Part shown: positions 15,685 to 23,689 of the stretch, piece after piece | Layout: each line of letters begins with the position of its first letter | How positions within the stretch are numbered: the first letter of the stretch is position 1 | NCBI RefSeq assembly: GCF_900104265.1 | Contig: NZ_FNJJ01000016.1 | Coordinates: forward strand, 79,288-143,287 | DNA length: 64,000 nt | Source of the DNA: Ectopseudomonas guguanensis | GTDB taxonomy: Bacteria > Pseudomonadota > Gammaproteobacteria > Pseudomonadales > Pseudomonadaceae | Direction of reading: 5' to 3' | The notes under the pieces: generated by a model | What the model saw: only the letters and a program-made list of their open reading frames with translations | Told to the model about the DNA's origin: nothing | Database searches by the model: none | Program-made: the position numbers and the translations under genes

Positions 15685-16476
15685 TCAGTGTTTGTGACGG
15701 GCGAAGCGTTGGATGATCGGCAACTGCTTGCGCAGGGCCTGGTCGACCACGCGTGGCAGCAGACCGTTGAGGCGTACGAACAGGCGTTCCGGCCAGCCCA
15801 GGTAACGCTCTTCCTGCTCGTGGTGGATGGCCTGCAGCAGCTCGGCGGCGACCACTTGCGGGTCGTCCATGGCCACGCCCAGTTCGTCGTTCATCGCCAC
15901 CACGCTGGGGGCGTTCATCGCCGTGCGGGTAGCGCGCGGAGCGAAGTAGAGGACGCGCACGTTGGTGTCGGCCAATTCGCGGCGCAGCGCTTCGGAGAAG
16001 CCGCGCAGGGCGAACTTGCTGGCGCAGTAGGCGGCGAAGCCGGGATAGCCGATGGCGCCGAAGGTGGAGCCGAGGTTGATCACCAACGCCCTCCGTTGTG
16101 CGCGCAGCAGCGGCAGCAGGCGTTGGGTGAGTTGCAGCGTGGCGGTGACGTTGAGGCCGATCAGCTCGGCGATCTGCTGTTCGTCCTGCTGGTCGAGCAG
16201 GCCGAAACGGTTGACCCCGGCCGCATTGATCAGGCAGTTCAGCCCGCCGAAGTTCTGCGCGGCGGCCACCAGTGCATCGCGCCCGCTGCGGGTGGCGATA
16301 TCGGCCTGCACCAGCTGAATCTGTTGCGGATAACGCTTGAGGAGCGCTTGCAGTGGCTCCAGGCGACGGCCCGCCAGCAGCAGGTGAGCGCCTTCATCGG
16401 CCAGGCGCTCGGCCAGGGTCTGGCCGATACCGCCACTGGCGCCGGTAAGCAGGGCGCGGCAATCCGTCGGTTGCAT
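15685..16476 (-). CDS. SDR-family oxidoreductase
   Basis: 263 residues from the ATG at 16476 (MQPTDCRALLTGASGGIGQT), which has GGAG 7 nt upstream. It has the TGASGGIG loop, NAAGVNRFG, the NLGSTFG Ser and YCASKFALRGFSEALRREL Tyr-Lys pair. The RREL.D...VLYFAPRATRT segment is common in SDRs acting on fatty or hydrophobic substrates. It sits between the diiron-oxygenase-like gene (4-nt gap) and the TPR gene, so it probably acts on the same metabolite. Confidence 0.87.
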   Translation of the reverse strand: MQPTDCRALLTGASGGIGQTLAERLADEGAHLLLAGRRLEPLQALLKRYPQQIQLVQADIATRSGRDALVAAAQNFGGLNCLINAAGVNRFGLLDQQDEQQIAELIGLNVTATLQLTQRLLPLLRAQRRALVINLGSTFGAIGYPGFAAYCASKFALRGFSEALRRELADTNVRVLYFAPRATRTAMNAPSVVAMNDELGVAMDDPQVVAAELLQAIHHEQEERYLGWPERLFVRLNGLLPRVVDQALRKQLPIIQRFARHKH

Positions 16477-16480
16477 GGCC

Positions 16481-17140
16481 TTACTCCTCGCCTGAAAGCG
16501 GCAGGCTGCGGAACATGTCGCCATAGAGTCTGTAAACCACCTTGGCGGTGTGCACCACGGCGGCCTTGTCGTCGTCGTTGTCCAGGCGGTTCATCAGTTT
16601 CTTGAAGAACTCGATATGTTCCAGATCCAGGCTGCCGTGGGAGTTGAGGTAGCTGAAGGCCTGGCTCGGCAGCTGCAGCCTGTCCTGGATGATGCCGGCG
16701 GCCTGGGTGGCCAGGGCGATGCTGGTGCCTTCGAGCACGTTGACCATGCCGAAGAAGCTCACCGGGTTGTGCCGGGCGATGCGGTCATAGACGTAGGCCA
16801 CCATCAGTTCGGTGGGCAGGCGCGGCGTGCCGTTGCGTACGGCTTCCTTGTCCGCACCACAGGCGGCGATGTCATTGAGCACCCACTCCTGGTGGCCGTA
16901 CTCCTCCTCGATGTATTCGGCGATGGCCTCGCGCAGCCATTCCAGGCGTTCAGGCAGGCGCGCGCCACAGGCCATCAGCAGCGGCACGGTGTGCTTGACG
17001 TGGTGGTAGGCCTCGGTGAGGAAGGCGATGTAGCTGTGCAGGGCGACCTGGCCGCTCATGGCCTGTTGGATGATCGGCGCGCCGAGCAGGTACTCGCGCT
17101 CGGCCTGGGTCTGGGTCAGCAGGGATTGGTAGAAACTCAT
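16481..17140 (-). CDS. heme-oxygenase-like diiron protein (TenA/PqqC-like iron-containing redox enzyme)
   Basis: 219 residues, mainly helical, of the TenA/PqqC/UndA superfamily. Candidate metal ligands follow the HDO pattern: E80-x2-H83 (EEEYGHQEW), E137 (NVLEGTS) and D172-x2-H175 (SLDLEHIEFF), with an extra His-rich helix AYHHVKH at 45-50. Known HDO enzymes oxidise fatty acids or amino acids (UndA, BesC, PvfB types), but sequence similarity is too low to name a reaction. It overlaps the ligase stop by 4 nt, which implies that the ligase product or its derivative is the substrate. Confidence 0.82.
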   Translation of the reverse strand: MSFYQSLLTQTQAEREYLLGAPIIQQAMSGQVALHSYIAFLTEAYHHVKHTVPLLMACGARLPERLEWLREAIAEYIEEEYGHQEWVLNDIAACGADKEAVRNGTPRLPTELMVAYVYDRIARHNPVSFFGMVNVLEGTSIALATQAAGIIQDRLQLPSQAFSYLNSHGSLDLEHIEFFKKLMNRLDNDDDKAAVVHTAKVVYRLYGDMFRSLPLSGEE

Positions 17141-18585
17141 GCAGGTACTCCTTCTGCCATCAGTTCATCGATGGCGCGTTGGTAATGGTCGAGCAGGGCG
17201 ACGCGGCGCAGGCGACCATTGGCCGTGGCCAGGTCGTTGTTCGTAGTGAAAGGTGCGTCGGCGCGCAGCCAGTGGTGCACGCGGGCGTAGTCCGGCAGGC
17301 CGCGATTGACCGTATCCACGGCTTCTTGCAACTGCGCGTCGGAGGTGTTGGAAAAGCGCGCTACCAGCACTGCGACGTTGGCCGGCAGCGCTTCGCCGTG
17401 CAGCCAGGCCTGCGCGACGGGCAACTGCTGCACCAGCTCGGACTCGACCCATTCCGGGTTGACGTTGCGTCCATAGGCGGTGATGAACTGGTGCTTCTTG
17501 CGCCCGTGCAGAACCAGAAAGCCTTGCTCGAAATGACCGAGGTCGCCGGTGGCCAGCCATTCGCCTTGCGGCGCCGGCTCACCGAGATAGCCGAGCATCC
17601 GTGCGCCCTTGACCAGCACTTCACCGTCGGCCGCCAGCGTCACCTGCAGGTGGCCAAGCGGCTGGCCGGTACTGCCGATACGGTGCCGCTCGGGCGTGTT
17701 CAGGCACACCACCGAAGCGCACTCGGACAGCCCATAACCTTCGAAGATCGGTAACTCGAGCGCGTCGGCGCGCTCCAGCAACTGCGGGGAAACTCGCCCG
17801 CCACCGACTGCCACGAAGCGCAGCGAGTCCGGCACCGGCAGCTTGCGTTCGGCAGCGCTGACCAGGGCCAGCAGCAACTGCGGCAGCAGAATCAGGCTGT
17901 GAGGCTGCGCAGCCTGTAATGCCTGAAGAAAGCGCATCAGGTCAAAGCCGCTGGCTCCGCTCAGACCGACCTGCGCCATGGGCATCAGCTCGACCCGAGC
18001 ACCGGCCAGCAGCGGTGCATAGATGCCGGCAATGTTCTCCAGCAGGGTCGCCAGCGGCAGGATGCATAGATGACGTTCGACGTTGCGGCTGGCGCTGGCC
18101 GCAACCAGGCTGCGCGCCACCGCCAGTTGCGTGTCCAGGTCCAGGCATACGCCTTTGGGCTGGCCAGTGGTGCCGGAGGTGAAGGTGATCTTGCAGGTGC
18201 CCGGGTGCAGCTCGGCAGGCTGCACCACCGTGCGGCGATAGATGTCGTTCTCGACGCAGGCGAAGCCGGGGGCAGCGGCGCCGATCAGGCAATCGATGCC
18301 GGCGCTGTCGAGCACGTGACGCTGCTGCTCGGCAGAGAAGAAGCTCGGCAGCGGTACGCAGACCAGGCCGGCATGCAGCGCCGCCAGATCCCAGAGCACC
18401 CAGTCGATGCCATTGTCCAGGGCCAGCGCCACACGGTGGGCGCCAAGTGCTCGCAGGTGTCTACCTCGCGCCGCGACGGCAGCGAGCAATTCGGCGTAGG
18501 TCAGCCTGCGCTCGCCTTCAGCCAGCGCGACCTGCGGGCCGGACTCGGCCAGGCACTCGAAGAAGGCTTCAGCTGCAGACCACAT
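17137..18585 (-). CDS. AMP-binding acyl-CoA synthetase-like ligase
   Basis: 482 residues from the ATG at 18585; GGAGG is 9 nt upstream and the start lies inside the end of the preceding gene (17-nt overlap). The adenylation motifs are present: ITFTSGTTGQPKGV, YGLSE, ATGDLG and HGRKKHQFITAYGRNVNPEW. The C-terminal motif that usually reads xxGKxxR is NGRLRR, with Arg for the adenylation Lys. It is shorter than typical long-chain FadD proteins (about 560). It should activate a carboxylic acid as an acyl-AMP, then thioester or amide; the acid is unknown. Confidence 0.87.
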   Translation of the reverse strand: MWSAAEAFFECLAESGPQVALAEGERRLTYAELLAAVAARGRHLRALGAHRVALALDNGIDWVLWDLAALHAGLVCVPLPSFFSAEQQRHVLDSAGIDCLIGAAAPGFACVENDIYRRTVVQPAELHPGTCKITFTSGTTGQPKGVCLDLDTQLAVARSLVAASASRNVERHLCILPLATLLENIAGIYAPLLAGARVELMPMAQVGLSGASGFDLMRFLQALQAAQPHSLILLPQLLLALVSAAERKLPVPDSLRFVAVGGGRVSPQLLERADALELPIFEGYGLSECASVVCLNTPERHRIGSTGQPLGHLQVTLAADGEVLVKGARMLGYLGEPAPQGEWLATGDLGHFEQGFLVLHGRKKHQFITAYGRNVNPEWVESELVQQLPVAQAWLHGEALPANVAVLVARFSNTSDAQLQEAVDTVNRGLPDYARVHHWLRADAPFTTNNDLATANGRLRRVALLDHYQRAIDELMAEGVPA

Positions 18586-19258
18586 CGGGCATGTCCTCCA
18601 GCGCATAGAGCGGTTGATGGCCGAGGCGCGGGTAGGCGCCAAGCTGCAACAGGCGCTGGTGGCCGCCATGGATATCGCCGGCCATGACCAGTGGACGGTT
18701 GTCGTAGTAGCTACCCCAGTCGGCCAACTCCTCGCCAATGCGCGCCGGATCGGCTTCGCCGAGGGCGATGGGCGTCAGGCCCAGGCGCTGGAAGCTGTTG
18801 AGCAGGGGTGGCGTTCCGGTAAAAGTGACCCAGCGAAAGCCCAGCGCCACCAGCAGATCGGTCAGCGCGACGATCAGCAGGCGCGCCGCGCCGGGGCTGT
18901 CGGCGGCCAGGTTGCCAACTTCCACCAGCTCGTCACGGCTGGGTTCGGTATGACCCAGGCGCGCACCGATGGCCGCCTGGATCGGCTCGTCCAGGTAACG
19001 CTCGAGAAACAGCGGCCCGCTGTTGCCGCTACGCACGCCTACAGCGCCGAGCAGCTGTCCGGCCGGATTTCCCAGGCCGAACAGGCAGGGCATGAAATGG
19101 CGGATGCGCGCGCCGTGTTGCAGCTCGAAGCGCTGACGGATAAAGCCTTCCAGAGCAGCGCGACGTGCACTGCCGGGAGCGGCCAGATGAAGTTCATAGG
19201 TGTCGCCACGGCCGATACGGGCCACGGGACGATCATGCTGCGCCCAGGGTAGTTCCAT
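18569..19258 (-). CDS. 'thermostable hemolysin' family protein (GNAT-like)
   Basis: 229 residues matching the family named after Vibrio delta-VPH (PF12261). Characteristic parts are RHFMPCLFGLGN, GAVGVRSGNSGPLFLERYLDEPIQAAI, VEVGNLAADSPGAARLLI and GFRWVTFTGTPPLLNSFQRLGL. The strand-helix order and the EVGNLA segment resemble acetyltransferase/LuxI-type folds, so acyl transfer is more plausible than pore formation; there is no signal peptide. It is the first gene of the operon and overlaps the ligase, an obvious donor of activated acid. The name 'hemolysin' should not be taken as function. Confidence 0.8.
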   Translation of the reverse strand: MELPWAQHDRPVARIGRGDTYELHLAAPGSARRAALEGFIRQRFELQHGARIRHFMPCLFGLGNPAGQLLGAVGVRSGNSGPLFLERYLDEPIQAAIGARLGHTEPSRDELVEVGNLAADSPGAARLLIVALTDLLVALGFRWVTFTGTPPLLNSFQRLGLTPIALGEADPARIGEELADWGSYYDNRPLVMAGDIHGGHQRLLQLGAYPRLGHQPLYALEDMPDVVCS

Positions 19259-19305
19259 GCTCGGAACCTCGGTAATGAACCTGGGGCGATTGTGCGAAGG
19301 GCTGG

Positions 19306-19322
19306 CTTAACGCTGTATTAAG
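19306..19322 (-). promoter_or_regulatory. QseB/PmrA-like regulator box
   Basis: CTTAACGCTGTATTAAG is a palindrome-like pair of TTAA half sites. Read on the minus strand it is CTTAAT-ACAGC-GTTAAG, one base off the PmrA/QseB direct-repeat consensus HTTAAD-N5-HTTAAD. It lies 48-64 bp upstream of the first gene of the operon whose last two genes encode a QseB/QseC-like pair. Confidence 0.5.
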
Positions 19323-19481
19323 GCTTTGCAGAATGTTTCGGGCGTTGCGCTATCGCTGATAAGTCCGCTGCAGGGGCTTGAGCATTGGCTCACGGATGAG
19401 GGAGCGGCTAAGGTTCGTGGTGAGCAGGCCATCGCTGGCAGGATCGGTAGTTGAATTCGTTTCGGCATTCAGGGAGGAAAG

Positions 19482-20528
19482 ATGAAACCAGACAACGCTC
19501 ACCCCAGGCTACAACCCTTGCTCGCCGAACTGGCCGAGCTCATCCGCCTGGCGCGGCACCAGGCAGTGCGGGCTGTGGATGCGATTCAGGTGCAAACCTG
19601 CTGGGAAATCGGGCGGCATATCGTCGAGTTCGAACAGGGTGGTCAGACGCGTGCCGCCTACGGCAAGCAGTTGCTACCGGCCCTGGCCAAAGAGCTGGCG
19701 GCTGAGTTCGGCAGGGGCTTCGACGCAACCAATCTGCGCCATATGCGGGCGTTCTTTTTGGCTTTTCCAATTCGCGACGCACTGCGTCGCGAATTGAGCT
19801 GGACGCACTATCGCACCCTTCTCAAGGTGGACAGCGAAAGCGCGCGGCAGTGGTACATGGACGAAGCCGCCGCGCAGAACTGGAGCACCCGAGCACTTGA
19901 GCGGCAGATCGGTACGCTGTATTACGAGCGTCTGCTGGCCAGCCAGGATCGCGCGGCGGTCGAGCAGGAGGCGGCGAGCAAGCTACAGGCCTTGGGTAAG
20001 AGTCCGCGTGAGTTCGTGCGCGATCCGGTGCTATTGGAGTTCCTCGGTCTGCCCAATGCCGGCACCATGCTGGAGGGTGAGCTGGAGCAGGCGCTGATCG
20101 ACCAGTTACAGAGCTTTCTGCTGGAGTTAGGCAAGGGCTTCGCCTTCGTCGGCCGGCAGCAGCGCATCAGCACCGAGAGCAAGGATTTCTACATCGACCT
20201 GGTGTTCTACAACTACCTGCTCAAGTGCTTTGTCATTTTCGATCTCAAGCGCGGCGAGTTGACCCATCAGGACATCGGCCAGATGGACATGTACGTGCGC
20301 ATGTTCGATGACCTCAGGCGTGGCCCGGAAGACGGCCCGACCGTGGGCATCATCCTCTGTGCACAGAAGGATGCGTCCGTGGTGCGTTACTCGGTGCTGC
20401 AGGGCAGCGAGCAACTGTTCGCCAGCAAATACAAGCTGGTGCTGCCCAGCGAAGAAGAGCTACGGGCCGAGCTGGATCGGGAGCGAGCGCGGCTGGCCGA
20501 GCAACGTGGACTGTATTGGGTTAACTGA
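19482..20528 (+). CDS. PDDEXK nuclease-domain protein, YhcG/DUF1016 family
   Basis: 348 residues. Residues 8-165 are the DUF1016 N-terminal helical domain (VQTCWEIGRHIVEFEQGG, FDATNLRHMRAFFLAFP, LSWTHYRTLLKVD). The C-terminal half is the YhcG nuclease (FLLELGKGFAFVGRQQRI, FYIDLVFYNYLLKCFVIFDLKRG), giving the D-xn-DxK core of PD-(D/E)XK enzymes. GGAGG precedes the ATG at 19482. The family is often found near restriction or mobile genes and is suspected to act on DNA in defence or repair; here it stands alone among housekeeping genes. Confidence 0.87.
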   Translation: MKPDNAHPRLQPLLAELAELIRLARHQAVRAVDAIQVQTCWEIGRHIVEFEQGGQTRAAYGKQLLPALAKELAAEFGRGFDATNLRHMRAFFLAFPIRDALRRELSWTHYRTLLKVDSESARQWYMDEAAAQNWSTRALERQIGTLYYERLLASQDRAAVEQEAASKLQALGKSPREFVRDPVLLEFLGLPNAGTMLEGELEQALIDQLQSFLLELGKGFAFVGRQQRISTESKDFYIDLVFYNYLLKCFVIFDLKRGELTHQDIGQMDMYVRMFDDLRRGPEDGPTVGIILCAQKDASVVRYSVLQGSEQLFASKYKLVLPSEEELRAELDRERARLAEQRGLYWVN

Positions 20529-20594
20529 GCCGGGAGGCATCTTGTGCGTCAAGGAACCGAGCGGCTGAAAGGCTCGGTCCCTGTCTGAGTAGGT

Positions 20595-20993
20595 TCAGCC
20601 CACCTGCGCAACCCAGTCATTAAGGTTGTAGTAGTTGCTGATGCGCGCGACCTTGCCGTTCCTGATCTCGAAGAAGGCGCCGGCCGGCAGTACATAGGTC
20701 TGGCCGTTGGCTGGTGGCAGGCCTTCGTCGTCGGCCAGGTATTCGCCGTGCACCACGAACTCGGCGGCGGCGCGGCTGCCTTCGGCGTTCTGCATCACCA
20801 CGATGTCGGTCAGGCGCTCGCGGTAGCAGCGGTTCATCTTGTCCATGAAGGCGGCGAAGGTGGCCTTGCCGATTTGGCGTTCACCCTGGTTGATGTCGTG
20901 CACCACGTCCTCGGTCAGCAGGTCGAGGAAGGCGGGCATGTCGCCGGCGTTGAAGGCGGCGTAGTAGGCCTGAACCAGTTCGGTGGCGGTCAT
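20595..20993 (-). CDS. NTF2-like/SnoaL-type ketosteroid isomerase-related protein
   Basis: 132 residues: LVQAYYAAFNAGDMPAFLDLL, DVVHDINQGERQIGKATFAAFM, AAEFVVHGEYLADDEGLP and GAFFEIRNGKVARISNYYNL make the cone-shaped NTF2/SnoaL fold. The conserved acidic residues near D31-D35 line the pocket, but the substrate is not predictable. AAGGAA lies 7 nt before the ATG. It is monocistronic and convergent with the nuclease gene. Confidence 0.82.
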   Translation of the reverse strand: MTATELVQAYYAAFNAGDMPAFLDLLTEDVVHDINQGERQIGKATFAAFMDKMNRCYRERLTDIVVMQNAEGSRAAAEFVVHGEYLADDEGLPPANGQTYVLPAGAFFEIRNGKVARISNYYNLNDWVAQVG

Positions 20994-21105
20994 GGCTAAG
21001 TTCCTTTCGTAGCGTGGTTAGTGGTGGGTTGGCACGCATGATAAGTTCGCGCTTTTGTGCCGGCATAGCCGCCGGCGTCACCCTGCTGCTGGCGAACGAC
21101 TCCAG

Positions 21106-21693
21106 ATGGACATCGAATTGCTCCAGGGGCCGCAGATAGCGCCCCATATCGAAGACCTGGCGCATTTGCGGATCACCGTCTTCCGTGAATTCCCCTACCT
21201 CTACGACGGCAGCCTCGATTACGAAGCCGAGTACTTAGGCACCTACGTGCGCAGCGCCGATAGCCTGTGCGTGCTGGTGCGTGACGAGGGTCGCGTGGTC
21301 GGCGCGTCCACGGCGCTGCCGTTGGCTGACGAAACCGTGGAATTCCAGCAGCCGTTCCTCTCGGCAGGCTGGGATCCCGCGCGCATCTTCTACTGCGCCG
21401 AGTCGGTGGTGTTGCCGGCCTGGCGCGGACGTGGCCTGGGCGTGCGCTTCTTCGCCGAGCGCGAAGCACATGCGCGTAAATTGGGCCGCTTCGACTGGTG
21501 CGCCTTCTGCGCCGTGCAGCGCCCGGCCGACCATCCGCGGCGGCCCGCCGATTATCAGCCGCTGGATGCCTTCTGGGCGCGCCGCGGCTATCGCCATCAT
21601 CCCGAATTGCACACCCAGTACCACTGGCGCGATCTGGACGAGACCGAGGAATCTGCCAAGCCCATGTCGTTCTGGCTCAAGGAACTCACCTGA
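21106..21693 (+). CDS. GNAT family N-acetyltransferase
   Basis: 195 residues from the ATG at 21106 (MDIELLQGPQIAPHIEDLAH). The GNAT acetyl-CoA loop is seen as VVLPAWRGRGLGVRFFAERE (RGRGLG), preceded by the beta-strand VVGASTALPLADE. The C-terminus has PLDAFWARRGYRHHPEL. The acceptor is unknown. The stop codon overlaps the ATG of the nitrilase-family gene, so both are translated from one message with the ATPase gene downstream. Confidence 0.82.
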   Translation: MDIELLQGPQIAPHIEDLAHLRITVFREFPYLYDGSLDYEAEYLGTYVRSADSLCVLVRDEGRVVGASTALPLADETVEFQQPFLSAGWDPARIFYCAESVVLPAWRGRGLGVRFFAEREAHARKLGRFDWCAFCAVQRPADHPRRPADYQPLDAFWARRGYRHHPELHTQYHWRDLDETEESAKPMSFWLKELT

Positions 21694-22577
21694 TGATCAA
21701 GCTTGCCGCCTGCCAATATCACATCGACCTGCTGACGAGCTGGGACGCCTACGCCGAACATCTGACCACGTTGTGCGAGGAGGCAGCCGGGCAGGGCGCC
21801 GAGTTGCTGCTGTTGCCGGAATACGCCGGTCTGGTGCTGACCGGTCAATTGCCGGAGGCCGAGCGCAGCGACCTGCACGGCTCCATCGCCGGCATCCAGC
21901 CACTGCTGCCGCGCTGGCTGGAACTGTGCGAAAGCCTGGCGCGCCTGCTCAAGGTCCATCTGCAGCCCGGCTCGGTAGCCATGCTGGATGATGACGGCGT
22001 CTACCGCAACCGCGCCTGGCTGTTCGGCCCGGAGGGCTGCCTGGGCAGCCAGGACAAGCTGATGATGACCCGCTTCGAGCTGGAGCAGTGGCGGATCGCC
22101 GCTGGCAGCGGGCTCAAGGTGTTCGACACGCCGCTGGGCAAGCTGGGCATTCTGATCTGCTACGACAACGAGTTCCCGCTCCTGGCGCGCACCCTGGCCG
22201 AGGCTGGCGTCGATCTGATCCTGGCGCCTAGTTGCACGGATACCGAAGCGGGCTTCCATCGCGTGCGCATCGGTGCCCAGGCCCGTGCCCTGGAAAACCA
22301 GATTGCCGTGCTGCAGTCGCCCACGGTCGGCCTGGCACCCTGGTCGCCAGCGCTGGACGAGAACATCGGCCGCGCCGCGCTGTACGTGCCGTCGGACTAT
22401 GGCATGCCGGCCAATGGGGTGATCGCCGAGAGCGCGCAGCTGTGCCCCACACGCAGCCACTGGCTGATCGCCGAGCTGGATCTGGCCGAGGTACGCCGCG
22501 TGCGCGAGCAGGGCCAGGTATTCACCCGCCGCGACTGGCCGCGGCAGTTCGAAGGCGGTCGGCTGGTGCTGCGGTGA
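21693..22577 (+). CDS. carbon-nitrogen hydrolase (nitrilase superfamily)
   Basis: 294 residues. I place the start at 21693 (MIKLAACQYHIDLL), with AAGGA 9 nt upstream. The catalytic triad is intact: Glu in LLLPEYA, Lys in SQDKLMMTRFE and Cys in LGILICYDNEFPLL. Family members hydrolyse amides or nitriles (omega-amidase, carbamoylputrescine or deaminated-glutathione amidase types); the exact substrate is unclear. It is joined to the GNAT gene (ATGA) and to the AFG1-like gene (4-nt overlap). Confidence 0.88.
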   Translation: MIKLAACQYHIDLLTSWDAYAEHLTTLCEEAAGQGAELLLLPEYAGLVLTGQLPEAERSDLHGSIAGIQPLLPRWLELCESLARLLKVHLQPGSVAMLDDDGVYRNRAWLFGPEGCLGSQDKLMMTRFELEQWRIAAGSGLKVFDTPLGKLGILICYDNEFPLLARTLAEAGVDLILAPSCTDTEAGFHRVRIGAQARALENQIAVLQSPTVGLAPWSPALDENIGRAALYVPSDYGMPANGVIAESAQLCPTRSHWLIAELDLAEVRRVREQGQVFTRRDWPRQFEGGRLVLR

Positions 22578-23689
22578 ACGCCCCGCAGTCACCGGACTCA
22601 CCGCTGGCCGCCTACCAACGTGCGCTGGCGGGCGGTTTCGTCGCCGATGCCGCGCAGCGCCGTGCCGTGGAGGCGCTGCAGCACTGCCATGAGGCCGTGC
22701 ATCGTGGTGAGCGCCCACTCGGCGTCTACCTCTGGGGGCCGGTCGGGCGCGGCAAGACCTGGCTGATGGACAGCTTCTACAACGGCCTGCGCGTACCGGC
22801 GCGGCGGCAGCATTTCCATCACTTCATGCAGTGGGTGCATCGCCGCCAGTTTCAGCTCACCGGCAATGCCGATCCGCTGCGCCTGCTGGCCGAGGAGCTG
22901 GGGCGCGAGGTGCGCGTGCTGTGTTTCGACGAGCTGTTCGTCAGCGATATTGGCGATGCCATGCTGCTCGGTCGCCTGCTCAGCCTGGTGGTGGAGCAGG
23001 GCGTGGTACTGGTGGCCACCTCCAACCAGCCGCCGGCTCAGCTCTATGCCGATGGCTACAATCGCGAGCGTTTCCTGCCGGCCATCGCTGCACTTGAGGC
23101 GCACATGCAGGTGGTGACCGTGGACGGCGAGCAGGATCATCGTCTGCATCCCGGTACCGAGGTGCAGCGCTACTGGGTGCAGCAGCCGCAGGCGCTGGGT
23201 GAGCTTTTCGCTCGTCTGAGCGAGGGGCAAACAATTAGCTGCGAGCCGGTAGAAATCAACCATCGCCGTATCGAAAACCTCGGCCATGGCCCAGCGGCGC
23301 TCTGGTGCTGCTTCCGGGATCTGTGCGAGCAGCCGCTGGCCGCACCGGATTTCATCGAGCTGTGCGAGCGTTTCCCGGCGATCCTGCTTGGCGAGGTGCC
23401 GTGCCTGGGTGGCGAGCAACGCGAGGGGCGTATCGCCCGTGGCACCGAGGACGGTGCCGAGCGGGTCGATGCCGGGGATCGGCAACTGCCGGCGCTGTCG
23501 CGCAACGACGATGCGGTACGCCGTTTCATCGCCCTGGTCGACGAGTGCTACGACCGCCGCGTGCCGCTGTATATCGAAGCCGAGGTGGCGCTGGATGAGT
23601 TGTACACCCAGGGCTACCTCGACTTTGCCTTTCGCCGCACGCTGAGCCGTTTGCGCGAGATGCAGCTGGAGCGCTTCGGCCGCTCATAG
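22574..23689 (+). CDS. AFG1/ZapE-family P-loop ATPase
   Basis: 371 residues from a GTG start overlapping the previous stop. Walker A is GPVGRGKT (residues 55-62), Walker B is VLCFDELFVSDI, and sensor-like ATSNQPPAQLY and HGPAALWCCFRDLCEQP follow, all typical of AFG1/ZapE. ZapE acts at the division ring of Gram-negative bacteria; yeast AFG1 handles mitochondrial membrane proteins. Pseudomonads usually carry another zapE next to rplM, so this copy, fused into an operon with an amidase and a GNAT, may be a specialised paralogue. Confidence 0.85.
   Translation: MNAPQSPDSPLAAYQRALAGGFVADAAQRRAVEALQHCHEAVHRGERPLGVYLWGPVGRGKTWLMDSFYNGLRVPARRQHFHHFMQWVHRRQFQLTGNADPLRLLAEELGREVRVLCFDELFVSDIGDAMLLGRLLSLVVEQGVVLVATSNQPPAQLYADGYNRERFLPAIAALEAHMQVVTVDGEQDHRLHPGTEVQRYWVQQPQALGELFARLSEGQTISCEPVEINHRRIENLGHGPAALWCCFRDLCEQPLAAPDFIELCERFPAILLGEVPCLGGEQREGRIARGTEDGAERVDAGDRQLPALSRNDDAVRRFIALVDECYDRRVPLYIEAEVALDELYTQGYLDFAFRRTLSRLREMQLERFGRS

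Noticed and set aside
18569..19258. Hemolysin/toxin reading of the 'thermostable hemolysin' gene
   Set aside because: No signal peptide or pore-forming features; acyltransferase-like pattern and metabolic neighbours argue against a toxin.
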